A stretch of DNA of 64,000 nucleotides, taken from assembly GCA_951812925.1 (NCBI GenBank), contig OX638369.1, positions 29,562,392-29,626,391 of the forward strand, written 5' to 3'. The position numbers were made by a program, and so were the translations under genes. A model generated the notes under the pieces. It was not told where the DNA came from and ran no database searches. It saw only the letters and a program-made list of their open reading frames with translations. The first letter of the stretch is position 1, and each line of letters starts with the position of its first letter. Source of the DNA: Calliopum simillimum. Its lineage: Eukaryota; Arthropoda; Insecta; Diptera; Lauxaniidae. This document shows, one piece after another, positions 54,069 to 64,000 of the stretch.

Positions 54069-57000
54069 CTAAATTTCGGTAGAGTTGTTGCTAAATTCAT
54101 TTAAACTTTCAACCTCATCGCCACATTTTTGTAACCATTTTCGCATTCTGTTAGCCTCAATAACACCATCATATGGTAATTGTGTCAATTGACAATTTTC
54201 TACATCTCGCACAACATATCGATCGTTGCCTATAATTTTATGAACCACATAGGGGCCCTTATACTTAGGTATAAATTTTTGATTAGTTCTAACTTCAGTA
54301 TTACGAATGACAACAAAGTCATCCACATTATAATTTTTAGCAGCTCTACTATGCTTCAAAAAGTAATTGGAATTATATTCCTGAGATTTTTTTATTGCTT
54401 CTGAGGCTTGTAACCGGATATGACCTAAGTCTCGGTCAACTTCAGGCTTAACTTTATCTTCTAAATACTCAGTAAACTCATCAACAATTTTACCACGCTG
54501 CTCAACGCCAAATAAGAGCATACTGGGTGTAGTTTTTGTGCTTTTGTGAGTTGAATTATTTATTGCATATTCGATTTAAAACAATTTATTTGACCAATCA
54601 GCGTGGTTAATTGTATTACTTAACTTTCCTAACATCGCTTTGATCACTCTATTTGTTCTTTCAACTTGACCATTTGCTTGAGGTGCAGCGGTAGCAATCT
54701 TAATATGGGTTATATTCTGATTTAACAAAAAATTTTCGAACTCTAGAGAAGTAAAACAGGTTCCTCTGTCTGAAATAAGACGCTTTGGTCTGCTATAATA
54801 TCTAAAATAGTTTTCTAATGCGGCTGTTCCTTCCTTGCTACTAGTGGAATTTGTTGGGTACAGTTTAACAAATTTTGTAAAACCAATAAAATGAACTAAT
54901 TTTATCGTAACATTTTTCAATTGCTTGATGCCCTAATTTTTCATGAATTAACCGAATCACATTATCTTCCATTTCTTTTGGCACGTACAGTGTTTTCCGT
55001 CCATCATTTTTTACTTTAAAGACTAAGCCATCAATTAATTCAAAACCTTAAGTTCTTTATAGCTAAATCTCGTTCTTGCGCTACTTGAATTTGAAAGTCA
55101 ACATCATTTGCATTCAATATTACACCAACTTGACATCTACTCAAAGCATCAACATGACCCATAGATAAGCCATTACGATGCTGAATTTTATAATTATAAT
55201 TTTCTAGCTCTAATGCCCATCTAGCTATCCGTGGATTGACTTGCTTCTTTGCTAAAGTCATCGTTAAAGAATTGCAATCAGTAACGATTTTGAAAGGAAT
55301 TCCTTCTAAATATACTCTAAATCGTTTTAATGCATATATAATTGCAAGAGTCTCAAGCTCAAAACTATGATATTTAGATTCAGACGCAGAAGTAGTTTTC
55401 GAAAAATATGAAATCGGGTGTAATTTGCCGTCAACTTGGCGTTGTAATAAAATTGCACCAAAACCAATCGAACTAGCGTCGCAATGCAGTTCTGTTTCTT
55501 TAGTTGGACTATAAATAGCAAGGATAGGAGCCTTTATTAACCTACTTTTTAATTCTTCGAAAGCTTCAATACAACGTTCGTTAATATTAAAATCAGTATT
55601 CCTTTTTAACAAATCTTGGAGTGGCATTGCAATTGTAGAAAATGATGGAACAAATCGTCGAAAATATGAAAACAGTCCTATACATGATTGCAATTCCTTT
55701 TGATTAGATGGTAGTGGATATTTGGTTATAGCTGCAATATGGGATTCACTAAGGAAAATTCCAGAAGATGATATAGAATACCCCAAATATTCTATTTGCT
55801 TGAATCCAAATTTACATTTCGAAATATTCAGTTTCAAATCACGGGTAGTTATTCTTTCTAGAACAGTTCTGAGTAAAGCTTTATGTTCATCAAAACTAGA
55901 AGTAGCTATCAAAATATCATCCATATAAATTATAATTTTCTTAGAATCAATAAGGTCCCGAAAAATACTATTTATAAAGCGTTGAAAAACCGCAGGAGCA
56001 TTCTTAAGGCAAAATGGCATTTTCAAATACATATTTTATTATTCATCTTTTTTGTATGGAGTTACTGCCTTTTATGATTTTAATTATGAAAAATATGAAA
56101 ACAGGGTGTAATGTTTACATTTCTTTATTTGCAATTTGCAAGAGAAGTGGAAAATTTAAAAAATTGTCGATTGGACTAACATATAGATAAAAAATTGCTT
56201 AATCCGATGGAGAAATAAAGTTTGAAATGCCTTAACTTAGGTTGCGGCCTTATATTTTTTACGGCAGATATGAACACATTTCGCAAAAATTAAATCTGAC
56301 AAATAAAATTTATGCCCAAAAAATTTTTAATCGTGTTAAATGGAATAAAATCGTGTAAAAATATTTTTAAAAAAATATTTTCAAACCGTGTTAAATCAAA
56401 ACCGTGTAAAAAAAGACCGTGTAAAAACAGAATTAAGTGTACTCATATTGACCATTTGGAGTCACAAAGGAAGTTAATGGAATTGATTGTTCAGATAACC
56501 GAACATGATGAAAACCGTTCTTTAAATCTAAGGCTGTAAAAAATTGTTTGCCTTCTAAATACTCAATACAATCATCTATTAATGGCAATGAGTAATTATC
56601 TCGTACCGTTATTTTATTAAGTCCACGGTAATCAACGCACATACGCGTCTGTCCATTTTTCTTTTTCACTAAGACTATAGCAGATGCATAAGGTGAAGTA
56701 CTTGGTCTTATTGTACCGTCTTTTAACAAGTCGGTAATAATTGATTCGACATTACCTCTTTCGGAATACGAAAGTCTGCGAAGAGTGCAATGAAATGGTA
56801 CATCTGCACTTAAATGGATTTTCATTTCATAGTCAAACGGTTGCTTTCGATTATCTATGGGCATTAAATAAAAATCTAAAATTAGTTTCTTTAAATCAGC
56901 ATGGTGCAGTTTATCTAATTTAAAATTGATGTTAATTTCGTTATCAATTGATTCAGTTTTAATGTTGAATATGCTTGGAACATCAAATAAATTACATACT

Positions 57001-57561
57001 CGGATTTGGATTCAAATCAAAAGTTTCAGCATTTGATTTCTTAAAATGTGGTGATTTAACATGTAGGAGGTTGAATTTTTCAAGAATTTTCAGAGAATCA
57101 TTTAGTTTGATAGTGCAAAGTTTAGATTTATTGAGTAATAAAAGTTTTTCTATAGTATAACTAAGACATATTCTTGTCAATTGTATATTAAAACTATTCA
57201 AAAAATTTCGTCCCAAAATAACTGGTAAAAGCATCGTTTCGTCAGAAAGGACAAAAAGTTTAATTTGTTTGACTTGGTTTTCGAATTTAATAAAGCATTT
57301 GATTTCATTTAAAATTTCAAGTTTTTGTCCTCCAATGCCGTAATAAGTAGTTGGCTGAGAAGTGTCTATTTCACACAAGTTCGAAGGGACGAATGATCTC
57401 TTGATGCAACTAATTAGACTACCGGTGTCAAAAAGAGAATGAATACGATAAAACTTTGCACTTTCAACGAAATCATTTTCAAAAGCAACACCGAATAAAA
57501 AGCCCCAATAATTTAAGAGAGCTCTGATCGTTTTTGATATCCTCTTCGAGAACACTAGCAA
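54069..57561 (-). pseudogene. pol of the retrotransposon: protease, RT, RNase H, integrase
   Basis: Protease (57561-56992) with SLFDTGS and LPVILGRNFL. RT part 1 (56864-56443) with CVDYRGLNKITVRDNY and FTALDLKNGF. RT part 2 (56030 on) with the IYMDDILIA active site. RNase H with LHCDASSIGFGAIL. Integrase core with ISDRGTCF and a C-terminal KYKGPYVVHKIIGNDRYVV. Breaks: a frame change near 57000 between protease and RT, a 409 bp insertion in RT (56031-56439), a deletion near 54930 that removes the CC half of the HHCC finger and the first catalytic Asp of integrase, and a stop at 54576-54578. It cannot be autonomous. Confidence 0.88.
56031..56439. repeat. 409 bp insertion inside the RT domain
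   Basis: It separates RT residues that are adjacent in relatives (NGQYEY / LKMPFCLKNAP). TAC occurs at both edges (56028-56030 and 56440-56442), a likely 3 bp duplication. Its right third carries about five CGTGT-T/A-AAA units (56330-56430). The ends are not inverted repeats. Family unknown. Confidence 0.65.
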
Positions 57562-58734
57562 TTTGATTCCGCAAATGATTAGCAGATACTGCCTTCAAAA
57601 TTTTCTTTGCATTGGGACATGAACGGTGATCATGACCCATTTCCCAGCATCGAAAACAAGACCCACGTGGTCGCATTGGAAATGGACAGTTAGACTGCAT
57701 ATGACCAGCTTGCGAACAATTGAAGCACATTGATTTCAATTTATCTTCAATCTTATCATTCGGTTTTATATTTGGCTTTGGCACACTTAACTCCAAGTTT
57801 CGCTTTGTTCCTTTATTCAAATATTTTTGTTGCAAACGATTAATTAAGGATTTTAGTTCATCAATTGTCCGAGCACCAAGCAATAAATTAACATTGGTAA
57901 TGTTTGGACCAATTCCTTCTATTATGTAGTCAATGATTTCTATTTCGGTAATATCTGAACATCTACCAATTGCTTGCATGTTGAGAACGTAACAGTGAAG
58001 AGATTCCTCTTGTTTATTCCAACGTCGTTCAGCCAAAATTCGGTAAATGTCCTGACGAGTAACAGAAACATCAAATTCTTTTATTAGCTATTGTTTTAAT
58101 TCTTCATAACTTAAAGCAGTGTTGACAACTTAGGGGTTTTCCCCCTAAATTCAGGGGGAAAATAGCGTCCCTGGGGTTTTTTTAGGGGGTTAAAATGCTT
58201 AGGGGTTTTTTTTAGGGGTTTTATAAAATATTGGGGGGATTTTTTAGTGGTTTTTACAGGCAACTTTGCCATTTATGCACCGATTTTTCTTTATTCATGA
58301 GACTGTTTTTGCTGTGGCTGTTTCTGAAGAGCAATGTTTTAATGTTATAATTTCAATAATTGGCCAATTGGTTTAGTCTGTAATATTATTGTTGATTGCT
58401 AAATTTCTTCTTAAGACTTTTTGTATAGAAATAGGGGAAATGTTTGGTATTACACGCCACAAAAAAAAATGTTTCTAAAGGTATTGTTGAAAATTTGTAA
58501 AAGCCTCGTAAACTCGTAAAACTGTCAAAGTTCATATTGATTTTGACAACTCAGTATTACGAGTTTACGAGGTTTTCGAGGCATTTAGACGTTTTATGGA
58601 ATACCCTCAGTGTAAATTTTGAATAATTGCTCGTTGAATCGGCTAATAATAAACAAATGCTTTTTGCTCTAATAGTCTGTTTTCAGTGAAGATTTAGAAA
58701 CGCTGAGATTAGTTAATCACATCGTTAAATCCTA

Positions 58735-59055
58735 CCCGTTTCCACCGGCCTAAATAGATTTATTTTTGTCAGTAAATGTCAGAAGCAGTAAAATTAAACT
58801 TATTTTTCATTTTCTTCTTAATATTTATCTTCAATTTGCTTTGTGTTTAATGCCAATTGACAAAGTTCAGGGCTGTCACAAGGTCCAAAATTGCTACAAC
58901 CGGTAGCCTTGCTGTAATTACTGCACAGATTTAGTTAAATCTCAGCAGAAATAGATTAATTATTGTACGGTAAATTATGTGATCAACGCCCAGATTTAGC
59001 GCTAAATCCAGAAACTGCCTTAAATCACCTTTTAAATCAACGGTGGAAACAGGCT
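58735..59055. repeat. MITE nested in the hAT element
   Basis: Ends carrying GTTTCCACCG and its complement CGGTGGAAAC, followed by TAAAT-rich subterminal sequence. The interior matches the diverged copy at 45330-45695. About 320 bp, non-coding. Confidence 0.6.
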
Positions 59056-59059
59056 TTAA

Positions 59060-59945
59060 GATAAATAGTAGGGGAATGTATGTGGATATGAGACACCTCC
59101 GGGTACGAAACAGTCAATTTTTTCTATGATGCAAAATTAATATCGCCAATCTGACTACTGTCGAACTAAGCTCTTACTATGACCAAGTTTTTAAGCCAAC
59201 ACCGAAGTGAAAAGATCTATTGCTTATTTAAGTTATACACCTCAGGTCGCAACTCGACTGTAAAAAGTTTTTTATGATCTGTTTCAAAGTGTTATATTTT
59301 GGATTTAATCAACTGGAAATGGGAAGTGTCATTCGTTAGTATTTAGTGTTTTATATCTACTTTGTGATACAATTTGGGTTAGTGCAAATATAAATGGTTA
59401 AAACATTACTTTTAAGCTTTTCTTAAAAAGTTTCATGTATCCGGGCATGAGACACTTTTTTTTTCGAACCCAAATCGTGTGCAACTGTCAAATATCGACA
59501 TGTATGTGATGATACATGTGTTAACGTACAGTTATGGTGTTTTTATTTTGTATTTTCTAATTTGAATTTTATTTTTAAAGGTGTCTCATACCCGGATACA
59601 AAATTCGTAACGATATGGACATTTTTTCTTTCGAACCAAAATCTAGTGCAACTATCAAATATCAATATTAGTGTAACGAAAAATGAATAAAAGTTTGTGC
59701 TTATGCACAGTCATGGTTTTTATTTCATATTTTCTGATTTTCATTGCATTTTTCTAGGTGTCTCATACCCGGATACAAAAATTTAAATTGCTAAAAAAAA
59801 AGAACTTAGAAAATTGCCCATAACTTTTGAATGTAATGAAATAACTTTCTACGACCTTCAGAAGAAAGTTGTGTGCATTTCTTATTGACCAATAAAAAGT
59901 TATGGCTCAAAAACAAAACCCGTCTCATACCCAGATACATTCTCT
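59060..59945. repeat. Cluster of GTCTCATACCCGGATAC repeats inside the hAT element
   Basis: About five copies, in both orientations (near 59078, 59435, 59580, 59758, 59921), spaced 150-350 bp. Two of them are followed by related blocks (TTTCGAACC-AAAATC-AGTGCAACT-TCAAATATC). No coding sequence. Confidence 0.6.
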
Positions 59946-60948
59946 TACCAATACGTACAAATTCAACAAAATTTTATACATAAAATAGGATGGTTTGTCA
60001 AATGTCTATGATTGTTAAACTTAATTTTCTTTACAAATGTGCATATTTGTTTTTGCGTTAAAAAACTTCATAGTTTTCAAAAATTTTTCTAAACGCTAAC
60101 GACCTTTTTTTTGTTAGAAAATTTTTAGGGGGATTTTTAAGTCCTCAGTGCAATTTTAGGGGGTTTTGGAACTGCATTTAGGGGGAAAATTTTTTTGATG
60201 TTGTCAACACTGACTTAAAGCTGAAGTTGTCGAAAGAAAAACACGGGCAGTTCCGACTAGAGAACGTCTTAAACTCAAAAGTTTGAATCTATTATCGGCA
60301 TTAATTGTATCCATTATTTCTTCGAAATCACGAATAAAATGTCTTATTGAGCGTAAATTGTCATTTCCACAAAACTTGGGAATGCTGTGCTCAATTTCAC
60401 TGAAATCACATTTTCGTTCATTGCGTGTACTTCCATGTTCAAGTTCCTTAATTTGTTGCCGCAATTCCAAAATTTCTTTTTTCTTTCGAAGCAAAATCAG
60501 TTCCGTTTCCAATGTTTCCTCATTGTTGTTAGCAGGAGTAGAAACGGGAGCAGAAACTTCCGCATTGACATCGATTGGAGCGGTAAAATCCAACCCTTCT
60601 TCACTATCATCGTGCATAATTTCAGCATCACAATTTCCATTTCCAAAAACGGAAGCATCAACATTAACAGCAGCAGCATTTTCCGTAGCTCTTCCAACGG
60701 CAGCATCAATAGGATCATCAGAGGCAGCATTTTCCGATCCTCTTCGAACGGCATTTTTTCCGAAGTATTCGTTGTACAAACGTTTTAATTGGGCAGTAGT
60801 CGCAGTTTGTGGGAATTCCACACCAGCTTCTTGCAATTTATAAATAATTTTTTGTTTCGAGTAATGCTCCATTGTGATGAAAATTTAAAATTATTCAGTA
60901 TATATTTTTTTATATTATTTTTTTTTTTTTTCACCCCACATCTGAAGT

Positions 60949-61102
60949 TTTAATCTTGATAATTTATTATTGAATGCATATTTTAAAAATACAAATACAG
61001 TAATATAAACAAACAATATTGATTCTAAATAATTTCTATACAATAAAGTAAAGTACATTTTTGTTAAGTACATAAGAATACGCAACATTATAAAAGCTTA
61101 CA
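60949..61102 (-). repeat. 5' LTR
   Basis: Identical to the other LTR except for one base. The bases directly inside it on the minus strand read ACTTCAGATGTGGGGTGA. A clear tRNA primer-binding site is not obvious; TGGGG might be its start. TATAATG-like words in the LTR could serve as a promoter. Confidence 0.9.
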
Positions 61103-61449
61103 AAACTGACGAACTTTATCGATAGAATGTACTGGCTTTAAATGGGTGCTTGATCGCTACGAACAATCATTCAAAACTGATGAATTTTTGAACCCCCATA
61201 AAGTGAATTATTTATCTGCCGAGTGTTTTTGTTTTTGAAACGTCGGTGAAAATATCAAATCACTTCGTTTCGAGATATCGAGGCTTAAAGAATACAATAA
61301 ACCTGAAGGAATTTCAAGAAATTTTGGATTTGACAGCATTTCAAGCATTGATATCTTGAAAACGAACTGAGATATCGAAAAATTTTATTTAATTTTTTTG
61401 CATTGTCATATCGAGAGCCTAGTAAATCACATAAGCCTTTCGGCAAAAG
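61103..61449. other. Spacer between the retrotransposon and the next inverted repeat
   Basis: Contains 'CGAGATATCGAGGC' and 'TGAGATATCGAAAAATT' words similar to those at 43.7-44.1 kb. No gene. Confidence 0.35.
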
Positions 61450-62500
61450 TCAACCGTTGCTCCCAGAACCCAATTTGTTTTAAACCAAACTTTTTTTGTT
61501 AAAGTTATTATTTTTACAAAGAATGAGTAATCGGAAAGTGTCGCTCGGACCTAGTTTTAAAGATATGGCCATCGGAAGATCGGGATATAGCTTTTATAAA
61601 AATCGGTATAAGTTGAGAACCCCTGGATGTATTTTAAAAATATTGATGTCATATGAAAGGTATTTTATCGGACTGTATAATTGCTGTACAAAATTTTTCA
61701 ATTTGAGTGATAGTTTTTGAGATATGATAATTTTTCAAAAATTCACCCCATTTTTCCCAAAAAACCGTTATTTTTCCCTAAAAATGTGTTACTAACCTTT
61801 AATTTTCATAACTAAATTAAGAAGCTTAATTGATTTCATTTCATTTGATATGCGACATGTATCTAAAATTACATCATTAATAAATTTTTATAGAAAAAAC
61901 AAAAATGGCCCACTTACCCCTACTCTTATGAAAAATTACGGTTGTAGTAGTAGTAGTTGTTGTTGTTGTTGTCTGTTCTGGCATTGTTGTTGTTAAAAGT
62001 TGCTAATTTCAAGAAAATTGATTTGGTCCATTTTTGTTTTTTTCTATAAAAATTTATTAATGATTTAATTTCAGATACATGTTGCATATCAAATGAAAGG
62101 AAATCAATTGGGCTTGGTAATTTAGTTATTAAAATTATAGGTTAATAACACATTTTTAGGGAAAAATAACGGTTTTTTTGAGAAAAAATGGGGTGAATTT
62201 TTGAAAAATTATCATATCTCAAAAACTATCACTCAAATTGAAAAATTTGGTCAGCAATCATATAGTCCGGTAAAATACCTTTCATATGAGACCAATATTT
62301 TTAAAATTTATCCAGAGGTTCTTAACTAATACCGATTTTAATAAAAGATATATCGCGATCTTCCAATGGCTATATTTCTGAAACCGGGTCCGAGCGACAT
62401 TTTTTGTTTTTGTTGTTGTAGTTGTTATTAATTCCCGAAGCCATATTTTGGCAAAAAAATAAAATTTGGCTTTGGGAGCAACGCTTGACACAAAAAATCA
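61450..62500. repeat. Inverted-repeat element of the shared-core family, upstream of Sgt
   Basis: Arms (about 61455-61945 and 61995-62490) pair across a centre of (GTA/GTT)n. The core GATATGGCCATCGGAAGATC (61563) and its complement near 62360 are present, with TCATATGAAAGGTATTTTA (61649) and complement (62271). It ends about 340 bp before the Sgt start codon. Confidence 0.8.
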
Positions 62501-62842
62501 AAAATTATCCTATCCATGAAATAAAAGCTTTAAATGATTTTGTTTAATTTTTTTTAAGCAGTCTAAATTTTTGAAAAATCTCGCATGTTTGAAAAAAACA
62601 CAAAAAAAAATTTTGCAGACGTGTTCAGTGAAATCAACTGTTCATCAAATGACAGTTGCTTACGGCTGTCAAATCGGCTGTCATCGTTAGCGGAATTTGT
62701 GAAACCTATTTTATTTTAATCAAAGTTTCTTCGCTGACGTTGACTTTGCACATTTTTTTGTGAATTTTGTAAAGATTTTGTAAAAACTTTAAATTCCAAT
62801 ACATTTAAAGACACGTTCGAATAACAAGAAAATATCAACAAA
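62501..62842 (+). promoter_or_regulatory. Sgt: Promoter and 5' UTR region of Sgt
   Basis: A cluster of TGACAG/CTGTCA words (62649-62683: ATGACAGTTG, GGCTGTCAAA, GGCTGTCATC) lies about 170 bp before the ATG. TCAGTG at 62626 could be an initiator. No TATA box, as expected for a housekeeping gene. Confidence 0.4.
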
Positions 62843-63919
62843 ATGCCGGACGAAGTACAAAAGACATTCGTGCGTTCATTTGTTGGATACTTGAAAAAGC
62901 AGGTTACAAGCCAGTCGCTCACTGCGGACGCCCAGGAAAGCGTGGAAGTGGCTGTTCAATGTCTACAAGCAGCATTCGATATTGATGAAGATATAGAAGA
63001 GGTCGAAATTTCACAATTGGATGCGCAACCAACGGCAGCAAGTGGAGACACGCAGTCGGCAAATGCGACCGCTGGCTCCGCAGCAAAAGTAGACGCTAAG
63101 GAAATCGATTTATTTGAACTCTTCCAATCTTTGTATATTGAGCGTAATCCAGAATCTTTGCAAATGGCGGAGGCTATCAAGAACGAGGGTAATCGTCTGA
63201 TGAAAGATGGAAAATACAATGAAGCGCTCCTGCAGTATAATCGAGCCATCACTTTTGATCCAAAGAATCCGATATTCTACTGTAATCGTGCCGCGGCTTA
63301 TATTCGTTTGGGAGATAATGATCGCGCAATTACGGATTGCAAATCAGCTTTGGTCTATAATCCTAATTATAGCAAGGCATATGGACGTTTGGGTATTGCC
63401 TACGCTAATTTGGGAAAATACAATGAGGCACAACAGGCTTATGCACGGGCCATTGAACTAGAACCAGAAAATCAAGATTATCGTAATAATCTGGAGGTAG
63501 CACGAAATGCGCAAGAACACGTCCGCACCAATGCAATGCCATCGCTGACTGAAGGCATCAATATGATGCTTTCGAATCCGTCGATACGTAATCTATTTAG
63601 CAATGCTGAAATCGATTTGGAGCAATTACAAAATATGTCACAGAATCCACTAGTAATGAATGCGATCGGTCAAATGTTTTCTGGGTTACAAGGCGGCGGT
63701 GCAGGTGGTGTTATTGGCGGCGGTGGTGGTGGTGGTGTGATTGGCGGTGGCGCGGGCGGCGCTGTCCCTCCTATGCCTAATGATATGCTACAGTTGTTCC
63801 AAACATTTGCCAGCCAATTGGCTAATGTGGCGCCTCCGCCTCCATCACAAGGCGGTAATCAGCCAGGAGGTGGAAGTGGTGACCAGTCCGGTAACCAACA
63901 ACCTCCTCCAACTTCATAG
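62843..63919 (+). CDS. Sgt: Small glutamine-rich TPR co-chaperone (SGTA homolog)
   Basis: Cytosolic co-chaperone that binds Hsp70/Hsp90 C-termini and the BAG6/GET machinery handling tail-anchored and mislocalised proteins. A single uninterrupted 358-codon frame. N-terminal homodimerisation helices (about 3-48, VQKTFVRSFVGYLKKQ and VAVQCLQAAFDI). Three TPRs (about 108-209) with carboxylate-clamp residues Lys113, Asn117, Asn148, Lys178 and Arg182. C-terminal region with the SNPSIRNLF and QNPLVMNAIGQM helices, a Gly-rich stretch (about 284-306) with a Gly7 run and a Pro/Gln/Gly tail. The Gly-rich insert is longer than in human SGTA. The start is the first ATG, in context CAAAATGCC. ATTAAA at 63948 may be the poly(A) signal. 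Confidence 0.95.
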   Translation: MPDEVQKTFVRSFVGYLKKQVTSQSLTADAQESVEVAVQCLQAAFDIDEDIEEVEISQLDAQPTAASGDTQSANATAGSAAKVDAKEIDLFELFQSLYIERNPESLQMAEAIKNEGNRLMKDGKYNEALLQYNRAITFDPKNPIFYCNRAAAYIRLGDNDRAITDCKSALVYNPNYSKAYGRLGIAYANLGKYNEAQQAYARAIELEPENQDYRNNLEVARNAQEHVRTNAMPSLTEGINMMLSNPSIRNLFSNAEIDLEQLQNMSQNPLVMNAIGQMFSGLQGGGAGGVIGGGGGGGVIGGGAGGAVPPMPNDMLQLFQTFASQLANVAPPPPSQGGNQPGGGSGDQSGNQQPPPTS

Positions 63920-64000
63920 AGCAGAGCGCATTTTATTTGTTACACACATTAAAAATTTTTACTTTAATCCCGCCCAAGAGTATATCATTTTTCGTATTTA

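Larger units (their letters stand above)
58119..60212. mobile_element. Non-autonomous hAT element, 2.1 kb, inserted in gag
   Basis: The termini are CAGTGTTGACAAC and its exact reverse complement, each followed internally by a TTTTCCCCCTAAAT block. ACTTAAAG is duplicated exactly (58111-58118 and 60213-60220), the 8 bp duplication of hAT elements. Subterminal GGGGTTTT/TTAGGGGG repeats cluster at both ends (58120-58250 and 60120-60190). No transposase frame inside. It contains a hairpin (58504-58585), a MITE and a cluster of GTCTCATACCCGGATAC repeats. Confidence 0.9.
57479..60872 (-). pseudogene. gag of the retrotransposon, split by a hAT insertion
   Basis: Structural polyprotein. The N-terminal part (60872-60213) starts MEHYSKQKIIYKLQEAGVEF, an SAP-like helix pair, then an acidic/Ala-rich linker and a coiled-coil ETELILLRKKKEILELRQQI. 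The C-terminal part (58110-57479) ends in two zinc knuckles, CFNCSQAGHMQSNC and CFRCWEMGHDHRSC, both C-X2-C-X4-H-X4-C. The 2.1 kb hAT element and its 8 bp duplication lie between. A further in-frame TAG at 58090-58092 breaks the frame independently of the insertion. The end overlaps the protease frame by about 80 bp, consistent with a frameshift link to pol. Confidence 0.85.
53795..61102 (-). mobile_element. Ty3/gypsy-type LTR retrotransposon, 7.3 kb, defective
   Basis: Two 154 bp LTRs bound the element and AAAC is duplicated outside (53791-53794 and 61103-61106). Gene order on the minus strand is gag with two CCHC knuckles, protease, reverse transcriptase, RNase H, integrase, the Ty3/gypsy order. 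No env-like frame follows integrase. Gag and pol are broken in several places and the element contains a hAT element and a 409 bp insertion. Its lineage within the family is not resolved; the short LTRs and gag recall mdg3/micropia-like elements. It sits just upstream of varicose. Confidence 0.92.

Noticed and set aside
55883..56077. Plus-strand frames over the reverse transcriptase
   Set aside because: Shadows of the minus-strand RT frame; no independent signal.
60283..60843. 186-codon plus-strand frame and a 133-codon frame opposite gag
   Set aside because: Both are antisense shadows of the gag coding sequence, with Ser-rich composition caused by the complementary strand.
57479..60872. Reading gag plus flanks as a host gene (domesticated zinc-knuckle protein)
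   Set aside because: It lies between matched LTRs with a target duplication and carries stop codons and a transposon insertion, so it is a dead retrotransposon gene.
62956..63252. Minus-strand 98-codon frame opposite Sgt
   Set aside because: Complement of a well-supported TPR gene; no features of its own.

Overview
This is a eukaryotic genomic window from a fly (Diptera). The basis is 55-70 bp introns with GT/AG ends, high A+T, a gene set that reads as fly Pomp, varicose, a secreted serpin and Sgt, and a dense load of insect-type transposons (mariner, hAT, Helitron-like, Ty3/gypsy, LINE fragments). Pomp, varicose and a serpin lie together in Drosophila 38E-F as far as I recall, so the order here looks like conserved microsynteny. 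The species cannot be fixed from sequence alone. The repeat load suggests a large-genome schizophoran such as a tephritid, muscid or calliphorid.

Layout. 1-20 kb holds no convincing complete gene. It is a nest of transposons and long inverted repeats: two Helitron-like copies, fold-back elements, a mariner with exact TIRs that carries a SINE-like insertion, a mariner inserted into a mariner, a decayed LINE, and a tRNA-Ile-like relic. One possible short first exon lies at 16.7 kb. Pomp (3 exons, 132 aa) is at 20.3-20.8 kb on the plus strand. From 24.4 to 53.2 kb, on the minus strand, is one 28.7 kb MAGUK gene, varicose. I could assemble 11 coding exons with consistent phases into 648 codons (L27-L27-PDZ-SH3-HOOK-GUK). 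Its 19.1 kb second intron contains a complete secreted serpin gene on the opposite strand (390 aa, predicted Arg P1), a candidate extra terminal exon, a possible internal promoter, and several inverted-repeat elements.

A 7.3 kb Ty3/gypsy-type retrotransposon (53795-61102, 4 bp target duplication, nearly identical 154 bp LTRs) sits about 640 bp upstream of the varicose start codon. Its coding region is broken by stops, a frameshift, an integrase deletion, a 409 bp insertion and a 2.1 kb non-autonomous hAT element. The window ends with Sgt, a co-chaperone gene in one uninterrupted 358-codon frame.

The genes do not form an operon. The functional themes are proteasome assembly (Pomp), septate-junction scaffolding (varicose), extracellular protease control (serpin) and tail-anchored protein handling (Sgt). 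The least explained structure is a set of 0.4-1.9 kb inverted-repeat elements. Several share a core of about 190 bp at four loci, and two of them share a short motif repeated about ten times.
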